From: Litchfieldia sinesaloumensis
GTDB taxonomy: Bacteria > Bacillota > Bacilli > Bacillales > Bacillaceae_L
DNA: 64,000 nt
Assembly: GCF_900156865.1 (NCBI RefSeq)
Contig: NZ_LT732529.1
Location: 1,612,642 to 1,676,641 of the forward strand
Reading direction: 5' to 3'
Positions 1-9,369 of this stretch are shown here, piece after piece. The position numbers and the translations under genes were made by a program. The notes under the pieces were generated by a model. That model did no database searches, was not told where the DNA came from, and saw only the letters and a program-made list of their open reading frames with translations. Every line of letters starts with the position of its first letter. Position 1 is the stretch's first letter.

Positions 1-1110
1 AAACGGTAATTTCTGATTGACCTTGTGTAACCATTGAGTTTCAATCGTATGTGGGAACTCTTTGTCTTCTCGAAATGTATATGTACCTGTTGTTTTACCA
101 ATCCCAAGAATCGTTTCACCATCTGCTGCAACGACGATTGTCCCTTTTTTCAAACGAGTTAAAAAGGCTGCAACCTGTGACGTCCATCTTCCAATCACTT
201 GGGGTGTTTGTGTTGGGTAATGTTCTTCAAAGATTTTCTTCATTTCTGCCTTCATCGGGTTGATTTTCATCGTATCAAAGCGGCTCAAATCCCCTAATTC
301 AGGCCAACCAATCGCCACATATCCATTCGTATACATGTCATCCCAATAACTGTTGGAGCCATCCGTTGTGCCAACACGAATATAGTTATGAGGACCCCCG
401 TGAAGCTCATTAATGACCATTGTAAAATGATTGATGTGAACCCCAAATTGTTTAGCGAGTACCATGAGCTGTCCTGACAATGTATACAGTCGCTCAGGTG
501 TTGCCGGTTTGACTTGCATCTTGATTAACGCATTTTTTTGCCAATCTTTATTATGAAAATCATCGATTTTGTCAGGGTAAATTAAGTGATAATATTTATG
601 TACCCATCCCAAATTATTCATATTGAAACCGAGACGACTGTCTAACTCTGCCTGTAGTGTTAGATAATCCGATTCGGTTACGGTATCATTTCCTACTATC
701 TTCTGGATGATTTCAGCACCTACGAGTAGATCATTCCTAACTTGAACCGCTGTATCTAAGGCTTCGTCTTCGGTTAACTCAACTGGGTTTTGGCCGCTTC
801 CTGTCATCCACACCCCGTCACTACTTCGCGGAAATAATATATATTTATAGGCACTTCCACCCGAGATACTTCCATAGGTCGTCGTTTGGAAATCATCATC
901 ATTCTTAAATTCCAACCAATATACTAAACTATCACGATTTCCTAGATTAAACATCGTATCTAATAGCTCTTTGCCATTCAATGCTCGTAACTGATCAGGA
1001 TGGAATTTCTCTTGAAACACACGATATCCAGCTTTCAATTCCTCTTCTGTCTGCATTTTCTTTTGTTGCAATAGACTTTTCCTAGTTTCTACGATTTTAT
1101 CTTTTAGCAC
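1..1110 (-). CDS. McrB-like restriction AAA protein, N-terminal part (partial, runs off left edge)
   Basis: The gene is read on the minus strand and is open from a GTG at 1108-1110, behind a GGGGG ribosome site, to base 1, giving about 370 residues without a stop. The first ~210 residues (motifs GSISGGSAYK and NLGWVHKYYHLIYPDKID) match what I know of the N-terminal region of large McrB-like AAA proteins. A second block near residues 255-365 (NGYVAIGWPELGDLSRF, then VVAADGETILGIGKTTGTY) looks like the EVE/PUA-like modified-base-binding fold that precedes the McrB GTPase. The expected C-terminal AAA/GTPase and any McrC partner would lie left of the window and cannot be seen. Family assignment is from sequence resemblance; the cytosine-modification restriction role is inferred. 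Confidence 0.7.
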   Translation of the reverse strand, partial: MLKDKIVETRKSLLQQKKMQTEEELKAGYRVFQEKFHPDQLRALNGKELLDTMFNLGNRDSLVYWLEFKNDDDFQTTTYGSISGGSAYKYILFPRSSDGVWMTGSGQNPVELTEDEALDTAVQVRNDLLVGAEIIQKIVGNDTVTESDYLTLQAELDSRLGFNMNNLGWVHKYYHLIYPDKIDDFHNKDWQKNALIKMQVKPATPERLYTLSGQLMVLAKQFGVHINHFTMVINELHGGPHNYIRVGTTDGSNSYWDDMYTNGYVAIGWPELGDLSRFDTMKINPMKAEMKKIFEEHYPTQTPQVIGRWTSQVAAFLTRLKKGTIVVAADGETILGIGKTTGTYTFREDKEFPHTIETQWLHKVNQKLPF

Positions 1111-1290
1111 TTTTTAGCCCCCGTTTCTATCTTTCATGATGTTTTTCCTTATTTTAACATACATGAATGATAGGTTGGTAGGAAGACAACTCCTGCGAAA
1201 AGAACGTTAAGATGTGTATTATTCTACTTTTGGATAAAATACAAATAGATTATATTAAGGATAACAAGAAGGATTTTGGAGGAATTGCAT

Positions 1291-2439
1291 TTGAAACAGT
1301 TTACTGAGGAAGAAAAAATAAAGATTTTATCAGACATCATCGCGATTAAATCCGTTAATGAAAACGAAATCGAAGTGGCCAATTACTTGAGGGATCTATT
1401 TTCACAATACGGCATTGAATCTACGATTGTTCCCGTTACAGACACTCGTGTGAATTTGGTGGCTGAAATTGGCAGTGGCAGTCCAGTCATCGGCATTTCT
1501 GGTCATATGGACGTCGTTTCTCCTGGTGATGAAAGCGACTGGTCTTCGGATCCGTTCACATTAACAGAAAGAGACGGAAAATTATACGGACGTGGAACAA
1601 ATGATATGAAAGCAGGTTTGGTAAACCTTGCTCTAGTGATGATTGAACTCAAAGAAAATAATGAACTAAGAAATGGTACAGTCCGTTTTATGGCTACAAC
1701 TGGTGAAGAAGTTGGTGGCGCAGGTTCTAAGAAATTATATGAAGAAGGCTATATGGATGATGTCGATTATCTATGGGTCGCTGAGCCTTCTCATGACACC
1801 ATTATTTACTCACACAAAGGTTCGCTTAACTTACGTGTATCGTCGGTCGGTGAAGCAGCGCATAGTTCGATGCCTGACCAAGGCTATAACGCGATTAATC
1901 CATTGATGAAATATCTATTAGAACTAGACGCTAAGTTAAATGGTGATGAGCGTAAAAATGAAGTACTAGATAAATTGGTGATGAGTACTACTATTTTCAC
2001 TGCGGGAAACCAGGTCAACTCGGTTCCGGAGAAAGCAGTCGCTGAAATAAACGTCCGTACAATTCCAGAATTTGATAACGATGAAGTCATTGATTTATTC
2101 AAGACAACAGCTAAAGAGTACAATGAAAAAGGTGCTACTATTGAAGTTGAAGTGACAATGTCATTACCAAGCGTGTTCACTTCAGGAAAGTCTGAAATGG
2201 TTGAGCTTGCTAAAGAACTCGGTAAAAAACATTTGAATCTAGACATTTCGGTTAAAGGCTCGCCTGGAGTGACCGATGCATCAAACCTATTACGAGATAA
2301 AGATGAAAACTTCCCATTCATGATGTTCGGCCCAGGTGAAACAAAAATGGCACACAAAACAGATGAATACGTCTACAAAGACTATTACTTTGCATTTTTC
2401 GATATTTATAAGGAATTAATTTTAGGACTAACGAAATAA
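1291..2439 (+). CDS. M20 family metallopeptidase (ArgE/DapE-type deacylase)
   Basis: This is a cytoplasmic zinc hydrolase of the M20 family that removes acyl or amino-acid groups from N-acylated amino acids or dipeptides; the substrate cannot be read from sequence. Visible motifs are SGHMDVVSPGD (metal His and Asp near residues 72-74), GRGTNDMKAG (bridging metal Asp near 105) and TTGEEVGGAG (general-base Glu). A dimerisation domain lies in the middle and a late His is in MAHKTDE. The TTG at 1291 is chosen because GGAGG at 1278-1282 sits 8 nt upstream; an upstream in-frame TTG at 1276 overlaps that site. The length of 382 residues is normal. It is transcribed away from the McrB-like gene and towards the SMC operon. 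Confidence 0.88.
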   Translation: MKQFTEEEKIKILSDIIAIKSVNENEIEVANYLRDLFSQYGIESTIVPVTDTRVNLVAEIGSGSPVIGISGHMDVVSPGDESDWSSDPFTLTERDGKLYGRGTNDMKAGLVNLALVMIELKENNELRNGTVRFMATTGEEVGGAGSKKLYEEGYMDDVDYLWVAEPSHDTIIYSHKGSLNLRVSSVGEAAHSSMPDQGYNAINPLMKYLLELDAKLNGDERKNEVLDKLVMSTTIFTAGNQVNSVPEKAVAEINVRTIPEFDNDEVIDLFKTTAKEYNEKGATIEVEVTMSLPSVFTSGKSEMVELAKELGKKHLNLDISVKGSPGVTDASNLLRDKDENFPFMMFGPGETKMAHKTDEYVYKDYYFAFFDIYKELILGLTK

Positions 2440-2442
2440 AAG

Positions 2443-2476
2443 AGAGAGATGGCTACATTTCATGGTGGCCGTCTCT
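2443..2476 (+). terminator. hairpin after the M20 peptidase
   Basis: The arms AGAGATGGCT and GGCCGTCTCT pair with G-U wobbles just after the stop codon at 2439. There is no clear T-tract, so termination is only probable. Confidence 0.45.
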
Positions 2477-2622
2477 ATGTGTTTGATTAGTAAGTAAGAG
2501 TATCTATAGTCATATCAAGGATATCGCTTTAAAACGGTCTATATTTCTATCATTATTATGAGCATGAATCTCATCAAGTACTGAGTAGCATGCCATCAAA
2601 CATCCTAATTACCGCAATTAAT

Positions 2623-2660
2623 CACCCCAAAAGTTAGAGGCAAATCTAACCTTTGGGTGT
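2623..2660. terminator. strong hairpin between convergent M20 peptidase and SMC operon
   Basis: The arms ACCCCAAAAGTTAGA and TCTAACCTTTGGGT, about 14 bp each, flank a 6-nt spacer. It lies just beyond the last gene of the minus-strand SMC operon. It lacks a T-run on either side, so it may be an mRNA 3' stabiliser or a factor-assisted terminator. Confidence 0.45.
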
Positions 2661-2679
2661 AGTATATTTATTCTGCTCA

Positions 2680-5600
2680 TTACACATTCCCCATATCCTG
2701 ATAGATCCGAAATGCCGGAACAATCGTATCGGAGACGATTTCTTTTCCTTTTTCACGAATGAAGTCCAATTTGTAATAGGCATCAAATCGCTGGCTGATT
2801 TCGGTTTTGACCAGTTCTGGTGGCGTAACAACGATAAATTGGAATTTCAGCTTTTCTGCCACTGCGAAGATCGGATCAAGAACATGGGCGGAGGCTGCTT
2901 GTCCGAACGGATTATCACAGACTAACGGAACCCAGCTTTGATCGGTTTCGCTCTTCACAGACAATAGCATCATCATCATCACCATTCGTGCCGACAGCTT
3001 CTGGCCACCACTACCATCCGACTTCGTCTTTGAGCCTTGGTTAATCGTCTGCCATGTTGAATAATGCTCTCTTTGCGGTTTCCCGTACATAAAGGCATTA
3101 TCGGTTCGCATGTTATAGACGAGTAGCTCTGGGTACTGATTTCGAAGTGATACAAACAGGATCTGCTCATCACTAATCAATTGTTTGATTTCCTGGTCTA
3201 ATGCTAGATTGTTATCATCAATCATCTCAAATTGCTTCGTGATTTTATTGATTGCTGCGACAAAATGCTGCTTTAATAGTGGCTCAATGTCTTCTGCCTT
3301 TTTAGGTAAAATATCATTCTTTAGCTGGACAAGTGGGAAGGATCCACGCTCGTTTTTCAGCTTCATTTTTGCAATCATTGAGCGGATGGCTTCTGAAATG
3401 CTCATCACCTTCATACTGGCACGGCTCGCCCAGAAGTTTTGTGCCTTCTCTGCCCTTTCTTTGTCACGCTCAAGTTGTTCTAATCCACTGAGTGAAAAAC
3501 GTTTCATGTTCTTCACGATCGTTTGAATATGGTGATAATGTCTCGTATCCATATGATCAAGTGTCGTTAGCACTTCATTCTTGAAACGAATCTCCCAATC
3601 TTTTCCCTCAATTGCTAGCTTTAGATTGCGCAATGCTTGTTCGATTTTCGCATGCTTTTCTTGACCTTTATCTTGAATCGTTTGATGATCCTCACACCAT
3701 GCTAGAATACAGGCTTTACCTTGACTCTTGATTTTCTCAATATCCTCGTCCGTGAAGGCTGCGGCGTCTTCCTTTAAAACCACAGATAACGTCAATAAAT
3801 CTCCTTCATAGCCAGTGATATTCGCATCTGTTTCTTTCTGTTTTTTCTCAGCCTCTTTGATTTCGGCGTTCGTGATTTTCGATTGGTCATTGATTTCAAC
3901 CGCTTTTACATCAAGGTCTAGGTCTTCCCATTCTTCAGGCTGTTTTTCATGCTTCGCTACTTTTTTCTTCAACTTATTACGCTGTTCAGAAGCGTGTTTG
4001 GCTGAGGTTTCGGCCACCGTAACAGCCGTTCCTTGTTTGCGCTCTTCCTTTTCCGCCGCTTTCAATTCCTTTTGAGCACTTTGTAGCATATTTTCAACGA
4101 TACTAATCGGTTCCTCGGGTACCGGTACCTCACTCCATTCCTCATTATGAACTTGGAGTTTTTTCACTAACTTCACTTGCTGCTTTTGTTCAGAATCCTT
4201 TTTCGCTTGGATAATGAGTAATTCTTGAGCTTGTTCTTCTTTTGATTTTTGCAGCTGTTTTAACTCATCAATGCTTCCCGTGATTTCAGCTAGTACGTGT
4301 GGAGATAGCTGAGGGACTTCCTCACTTTGATCTGCATTGCCTTCAGCAGGAAAAGCTGCACCTTCAATAAAGAAAGCAATCTCCTTAATAGTTTGCTCTG
4401 TCGTAAGCTTCCATTCAAAATAGGTTTGGCTCCACTTATTTTGTAGCTCAACGATTGTTTCGTGTTCGTTGCCGATTTCATTCAGTTCAACAGTAAGAGA
4501 TTCCTTTTGTTTCTCTTTCTCTAACTTCACTCGTTTATTTTCTAGATGTGGAGCTTTTTCATCCTCGAACTCCTCTAGCTTTTCAACATCGTTTGAAAGC
4601 TTTTCAATTTTCACCTTGTTTTTCTCAAGCTGTTCGGTGAGTTGGGTTTGATATTCTTTTTCCTTATCTTGTTGTAGGATGACTTCCTGTAAGTTTGCTT
4701 TCTTCGAGACAAGCGCATTCTGTTCGTGGTGAATCGCTTTTTCGAAATCACTTGAAAGCTCATTGGAAGCAAAACGATCGATTTCTTTTAAAATGCTTCG
4801 TAATGTGTTTTCCGTTAACTCAGTTTCAGAAAGTGCTTCTTTCTTTTCTTCTATTTGTTTACCAATCTCTCTTTTCCAGCTCGTAAAATAATTCTTATCG
4901 GTTAAAAGGTCTCGTTCCGTACCATTTAGCATCACAAAAGATGATTCTTGAGGTTCGTTGTTCATTTCCTCACGTAAGAAAATCGGTACAGGGCTTTTGA
5001 ACATTCTTCCTGAAAGAGCCTGCTGATTAATTTTCTCCCATTGATGCCCGTTCACGACCAATCCATATGGAAGCAGTGGATAGGTTACTAGATACTTCGC
5101 CATTTCTTCTGCAGACAATGATTGAAGAAATTGGCTTCCGTAAAAGACATCAATGCCCGTCTTCTCATCAATCCATTCTTTTAATTCCTTCACATCACGA
5201 TTTGCGACCCAAAAGTGTTCATCATTTAATGAATGATCGAGCTGGGTTTCCCACAGTTCTTTCTTAAGCTGTTCGCCTTGTTGCAGGATTTGACTCAGTA
5301 GCTCTTCAATCTGCATTCCGTATTTTGAGAGTAAAGAATGGGTGAACGGTACCGTGACATCATCTAGTAAACCATGAATCTTATCATAAAGTTTTCCTTC
5401 CTTTAGCTTTTGCACGTCATTCTTTGCTGTTAATTCTTTAATCTTTTGCTCAGAAAACTCAATCGATTGGGAAAGTGTACCGTGTGAAGCAGCAAGTTGA
5501 TTTTGCTTTTCACTTGATTCTTTCATCTTACTATTCAGTTCTTCTATTGCTCTATTTTTGTCTTCGATTTGTTTTGATAGACTCTCGATAAATCCTTTTA

Positions 5601-7140
5601 AGTCATAGGTTAACCGGTCACCATATTCCTCAATTAGTGCTGCTTCCTTCGTTTCAAACGCATGTATTTGTGTATAGAGTAGATCAATCTCACTCGTTAG
5701 CTTTGCAATATCCTTTGTCTTTTGTTTTTCCTGGCGTGACAGTTCTTTTTCTTTTTGCTTTAAAAATTTCTGATAGCCCACATACTGAGTAATCGCCTCT
5801 TGTAATGATTGATGTGCTTCCTCCCATTTTGTTGCGGCCTCTTGTTTGATTTCATCCATTCGCTGATTGACTTGCTCTAGGCCACTATTTTGTTCCAATT
5901 TGGCAATTTGCTGTGAAAGAGATCCAATGACTTGCTCGTTTTCGTGCCATTCCTTTAATAACACGTGAAAAGCCAGCTCTTCTTTACGTTCTTGTTTCTC
6001 TTGAACAAGAGCCTCCAATTCTGCATGCTTCTCCTTCTCTTCGACCACTTTCTTTTCCCACTCTAGTACTTCCTGGTGCGCTTTTGCGTACTCTAGGTTG
6101 TCTTTTTGAAAGCGTAAATCGGCTTGCTTTTCGGTTAGTTTCTCGATTTCCTTTTCTAATGTAACCAAGGTTTCTTCCTCGGTTTGCTTCACATGTTGCA
6201 GTGCTCCAAGCAATTGTCTTCCTACTTTGATACTTTCATCGACAATTTCTTTGTGCTGGATTCCCTTTTCAATATGCTCCTCAAATGGAACAATGTCTTC
6301 AAGGAACTCTTTATGAGCTTGCTCTCGTTTTAAAAGAACAGGAAGGTCCTTCGCAATACTTGCTTGACTCTTAAAAATCTCGACAAGGTCATTCTTTTGA
6401 TGCTCGGTTCGATGGAGAACGGCGCTAATCGTCGGAATGATTCGTTTTTGGAACAGCGAATGATCATCCTCAGCTCCTTCAAAGTATTTCCCAACTCCAC
6501 CTTCATCCTTGTTAATATCCTTCATGATGTCCCAGTCTTTACGGTTAATCCCATATGTATCAAGGATGCGGTAATGCTTCTTCGTATCTCGGTACACGTC
6601 ATACCCGTTCCATTTTAAATAGTCCTTCAGGCTTTCCGTTTCAGCCACTTCACCATTTTCAAAGAGTGGGATATGTTCGAGCGCCGCTTCTTCATTCTTT
6701 TCAAAATCTCTTGTATAAAAGGTAATATTCGGTAGTATTTTTGCTTCTTGTTCAAGAGTTTTCCGGTCATTCTCCGCTTCTTCACTCATCGAAATCCGCT
6801 GTTCAGCTGAGAACATACCACCTGTAATTAGATGTCTACCGTCTGCCCCGTCCAATTCCCATTGAATGACAACATGGAAGGTGTAGGGAATAAATTGCTC
6901 TTTATTGTTGAAGAAGAACTGCTGGTAGTACCGATTGTTCTGCTTTCCCCATGATGTCCCAGGTTTAAGGATTTGAAAAATCGTTTGTAGGAATACACCT
7001 TTCCCACCACCGTTCATCATCGCAATGAGGCCGTTTGTCGAGGTCTCCTCATTATGAAAATTAAATGTCGTATCTTTATATTGCTTTTGCATGCCATCAT
7101 ATTTCAGGCCAACAATTCTAATCCGATGGATCTTCGGCAT
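2680..7140 (-). CDS. JetC-like SMC/MukB-type ATPase of a Wadjet-like system
   Basis: The 1486-residue protein has a split ATPase at its two ends and long coiled coils between them, the plan of SMC/MukB/SbcC proteins. The N-terminal P-loop is NGGGKG near residues 43-48, with Gly where Ser/Thr is usual. The C-terminal signature is GSGGQKLS near 1376-1383. Walker B is PLVCDNPFG near 1405-1413, with Asn where most SMC ATPases have the catalytic Glu. Heptad-rich stretches of roughly residues 290-620 and 830-1290 surround a hinge-like middle. ATG 7140 is chosen over the ATG at 7146 because AGGAGG abuts the latter. The start overlaps the JetB-like gene by 23 nt. By analogy with JetC it would be the DNA-loop-extruding motor; that role is inferred. 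Confidence 0.8.
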   Translation of the reverse strand: MPKIHRIRIVGLKYDGMQKQYKDTTFNFHNEETSTNGLIAMMNGGGKGVFLQTIFQILKPGTSWGKQNNRYYQQFFFNNKEQFIPYTFHVVIQWELDGADGRHLITGGMFSAEQRISMSEEAENDRKTLEQEAKILPNITFYTRDFEKNEEAALEHIPLFENGEVAETESLKDYLKWNGYDVYRDTKKHYRILDTYGINRKDWDIMKDINKDEGGVGKYFEGAEDDHSLFQKRIIPTISAVLHRTEHQKNDLVEIFKSQASIAKDLPVLLKREQAHKEFLEDIVPFEEHIEKGIQHKEIVDESIKVGRQLLGALQHVKQTEEETLVTLEKEIEKLTEKQADLRFQKDNLEYAKAHQEVLEWEKKVVEEKEKHAELEALVQEKQERKEELAFHVLLKEWHENEQVIGSLSQQIAKLEQNSGLEQVNQRMDEIKQEAATKWEEAHQSLQEAITQYVGYQKFLKQKEKELSRQEKQKTKDIAKLTSEIDLLYTQIHAFETKEAALIEEYGDRLTYDLKGFIESLSKQIEDKNRAIEELNSKMKESSEKQNQLAASHGTLSQSIEFSEQKIKELTAKNDVQKLKEGKLYDKIHGLLDDVTVPFTHSLLSKYGMQIEELLSQILQQGEQLKKELWETQLDHSLNDEHFWVANRDVKELKEWIDEKTGIDVFYGSQFLQSLSAEEMAKYLVTYPLLPYGLVVNGHQWEKINQQALSGRMFKSPVPIFLREEMNNEPQESSFVMLNGTERDLLTDKNYFTSWKREIGKQIEEKKEALSETELTENTLRSILKEIDRFASNELSSDFEKAIHHEQNALVSKKANLQEVILQQDKEKEYQTQLTEQLEKNKVKIEKLSNDVEKLEEFEDEKAPHLENKRVKLEKEKQKESLTVELNEIGNEHETIVELQNKWSQTYFEWKLTTEQTIKEIAFFIEGAAFPAEGNADQSEEVPQLSPHVLAEITGSIDELKQLQKSKEEQAQELLIIQAKKDSEQKQQVKLVKKLQVHNEEWSEVPVPEEPISIVENMLQSAQKELKAAEKEERKQGTAVTVAETSAKHASEQRNKLKKKVAKHEKQPEEWEDLDLDVKAVEINDQSKITNAEIKEAEKKQKETDANITGYEGDLLTLSVVLKEDAAAFTDEDIEKIKSQGKACILAWCEDHQTIQDKGQEKHAKIEQALRNLKLAIEGKDWEIRFKNEVLTTLDHMDTRHYHHIQTIVKNMKRFSLSGLEQLERDKERAEKAQNFWASRASMKVMSISEAIRSMIAKMKLKNERGSFPLVQLKNDILPKKAEDIEPLLKQHFVAAINKITKQFEMIDDNNLALDQEIKQLISDEQILFVSLRNQYPELLVYNMRTDNAFMYGKPQREHYSTWQTINQGSKTKSDGSGGQKLSARMVMMMMLLSVKSETDQSWVPLVCDNPFGQAASAHVLDPIFAVAEKLKFQFIVVTPPELVKTEISQRFDAYYKLDFIREKGKEIVSDTIVPAFRIYQDMGNV

Positions 7141-7864
7141 GCCCATCCTCCTCTGTTGTCATCAATTTTTTTACCATTTCATAGCGATCATAGTCGTGAT
7201 ACAGGTATTCAATTCGCTCAAATAATTCTTGTTTTGGAATTACCTTCGGAATGTCATCACGGTCTAGGATGACAATTAACCCTTCTGTCTCAAGTAGCCG
7301 CATGCTGCTCGCAATTAAACCGATTCTCGTACGTCGATTTCCTTTTTTTACTCCAAAATCATCCGAGTCAACCTCCATGTATTTCCAGGTCGTCACCACT
7401 TCTTTCATATCAATCCGTTCTTCTTCCCCGAAATGAGGTGTTGTTTTAAGAACATTGTCCCAATTAATGATTAGGTTATTGACTTCTCGTTCAAGGGCGT
7501 AATAGCTAATTCCTTCACGCTTTGTGCGAATTTTTGCTGCTTGGTTCCGGTCAATTAATGCTAAAAAAGACATCATGATTACACTCATCAGATGAAAGTG
7601 TTTTTTCGTTTCGATTTGTCGATGCTTTTCTTTCATATGAGTAAAATTGGTCGCAAAAACGGAGCCAGTTGGCTGAACCACTAATTGAATTCGTTTCGGT
7701 GCTTCAATAATATACGTACCTGACTCATCCGCTAAGAGAAGTACCGTCTGCCTCACTTCTGGATCAAAATACGTTTGAAAGTGTTCACTATTTTCATCAA
7801 TGACCTTGTCTTTTAAGAGTGTAAAATAGACAGCTGATGCTTGTTTAATGGTTTCTGCATTCAT
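7118..7864 (-). CDS. JetB-like (MukE-type) subunit of the SMC operon
   Basis: The 248-residue soluble protein has no catalytic motif that I can see. Size, position just before the SMC gene and probable winged-helix content (NRRTRIGLIASSMRLLETEGLIV, roughly residues 170-192, read as an HTH/wing segment) fit the MukE/JetB kleisin-binding subunit. The start is the ATG at 7864, which overlaps the upstream stop as ATGA and has GGAGGAG 5 nt before it. The longer reading from 7885 lacks a ribosome site. ATGA coupling suggests fixed stoichiometry with the neighbour. Assignment rests mainly on context, since sequence similarity to the classical JetB family is not obvious to me. Confidence 0.65.
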   Translation of the reverse strand: MNAETIKQASAVYFTLLKDKVIDENSEHFQTYFDPEVRQTVLLLADESGTYIIEAPKRIQLVVQPTGSVFATNFTHMKEKHRQIETKKHFHLMSVIMMSFLALIDRNQAAKIRTKREGISYYALEREVNNLIINWDNVLKTTPHFGEEERIDMKEVVTTWKYMEVDSDDFGVKKGNRRTRIGLIASSMRLLETEGLIVILDRDDIPKVIPKQELFERIEYLYHDYDRYEMVKKLMTTEEDGHAEDPSD

Positions 7865-9369
7865 CCCTTCTCCTCCTGTACACATATTTTAAACGGTGTA
7901 ATTTTCATTCGATGCCAAGTAAAGGGCTCCGCTTGAGGATCAAATTCGGTAAAAATCTTTGCGCCTTCAAATATTTCAAATTGCGGATATTCGTTCATTA
8001 ATTTATAAAGAAGAATTTCCCGCTCATCACTTAACGTTTCTTCTTTTCGATACAAGACTTGAACCTTTAATGGCTTCTTATCGAACATCATCCATAAATC
8101 AATCGTCTCAGATTCCTCAAACCATAAATCCTGCACCTCTAATGGAAGGTCTGCTAAATTTGTTAACGAAAAAGAGCCGTATGTTTGTAGATATTGAAAC
8201 ACATAACTCCATGCTTTTATGACAGAATCCCAGTCTGTTACCCTGACTTGAGTCTTATCTTCGTCGCCTTCTTCATCCACAATCAAATCCGGTCCTTGCT
8301 TTTCATCAAATTCTTGTTCACCCCAAATCCAATCGAGCGGCAAGATAAATTCATTCTTCGGTGAGAATAACGGAGAAAGAACACGTTCCACTGTACTAAA
8401 ACGACGGACGCCTTCCTTCATCAACCAGTTTTCATAATAATGCTCGCGAAATGAAACAAGGCTGTTTTCCCAAAACAAGGATGGGTTTTCTGCTTTTAAC
8501 TTCATTTCATAGGAGATATTTTGAATGACGAGCTTCGCAAAACGATCATGAAGCTGCCTTGAATGTCCGATTTTTTCTTGAAGAAGAATCAGTTCCTTTT
8601 GAATCGAGTCATCCTCTTCATTTCGTCGCTTTGTTTTTTCTAACATACTTGTGATGGTCCGGAAGTGGTTTTTCTCTTCCTCAAATTGCTTTTCGATTTC
8701 GACACGATTGTCGGCCCTTTGCCATTCTTCTTCAATCAAGAGGATTTTGGGATTATTGATCATTTCCTTTTGAAAGGTAAATTCATTTGCCATTAAGCGG
8801 TTCACGCGTGAAATGAGGTGATCGAGGTTTCGTGTAGCTTTTCTAAAATTACCGTTTTTAATCAACTGCATGCTATAGAGTTGTTCTATTGTAATCGAAA
8901 ATTCTTCCGCCATTTCCCTACTCATAAAAATCATTTCCTGAGCGACATCTGTGAGCTTATAACAAATCGAGCCACCAAACTCTAAATTTGTATATAATTC
9001 ATCCATTTCGACATATCGAAATACCTGAGTCTCCCAGGATTGTCTGATTTCATCATAATACAATGCTTCAAACGGCTTACTTAATTCCTCTTTTCCCTGA
9101 TAAAGGAGACCAGTCGTAATCCGTTCAATTTGCTTTTCGTCTGCCAAAAGCTTCATTTGCTTAACAGCATCTTCCACCATGTATTTAATGTCCGATTTCC
9201 GGCGCTGATCGTCATCGTTTAACTCTCGATAAAAAATCGTCAGGAGTACTTGCATGAGGATCGTTTGGAGGTGAGGTTTCAGTTCCCCGACTTCCATCCC
9301 TCTCCCAAGCTCAAACAGGGGATTTAATCGTTGCATTCTCTGGGCGAATCCTTCCCATGATTCGTTCAC
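7861..9369 (-). CDS. JetA-like (kleisin/MukF-type) subunit of the SMC operon
   Basis: The 502-residue protein is helix-rich at the N terminus (residues ~20-200, including a likely winged helix around YKLTDVAQEMIFMSREMAEE). A coiled-coil segment covers about 215-290, and the C-terminal half is acidic and mixed. This layout fits a kleisin such as MukF/JetA, which bridges the SMC heads. The GTG at 9369 is preferred: it forms a GTGA overlap with the upstream stop and has GGAGG 8 nt away, whereas the longer reading from ATG 9384 overlaps that ribosome site. It is translationally coupled on both sides. I do not recognise the exact family, so JetA-like is inferred from operon position and architecture. 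Confidence 0.6.
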   Translation of the reverse strand: MNESWEGFAQRMQRLNPLFELGRGMEVGELKPHLQTILMQVLLTIFYRELNDDDQRRKSDIKYMVEDAVKQMKLLADEKQIERITTGLLYQGKEELSKPFEALYYDEIRQSWETQVFRYVEMDELYTNLEFGGSICYKLTDVAQEMIFMSREMAEEFSITIEQLYSMQLIKNGNFRKATRNLDHLISRVNRLMANEFTFQKEMINNPKILLIEEEWQRADNRVEIEKQFEEEKNHFRTITSMLEKTKRRNEEDDSIQKELILLQEKIGHSRQLHDRFAKLVIQNISYEMKLKAENPSLFWENSLVSFREHYYENWLMKEGVRRFSTVERVLSPLFSPKNEFILPLDWIWGEQEFDEKQGPDLIVDEEGDEDKTQVRVTDWDSVIKAWSYVFQYLQTYGSFSLTNLADLPLEVQDLWFEESETIDLWMMFDKKPLKVQVLYRKEETLSDEREILLYKLMNEYPQFEIFEGAKIFTEFDPQAEPFTWHRMKITPFKICVQEEKG

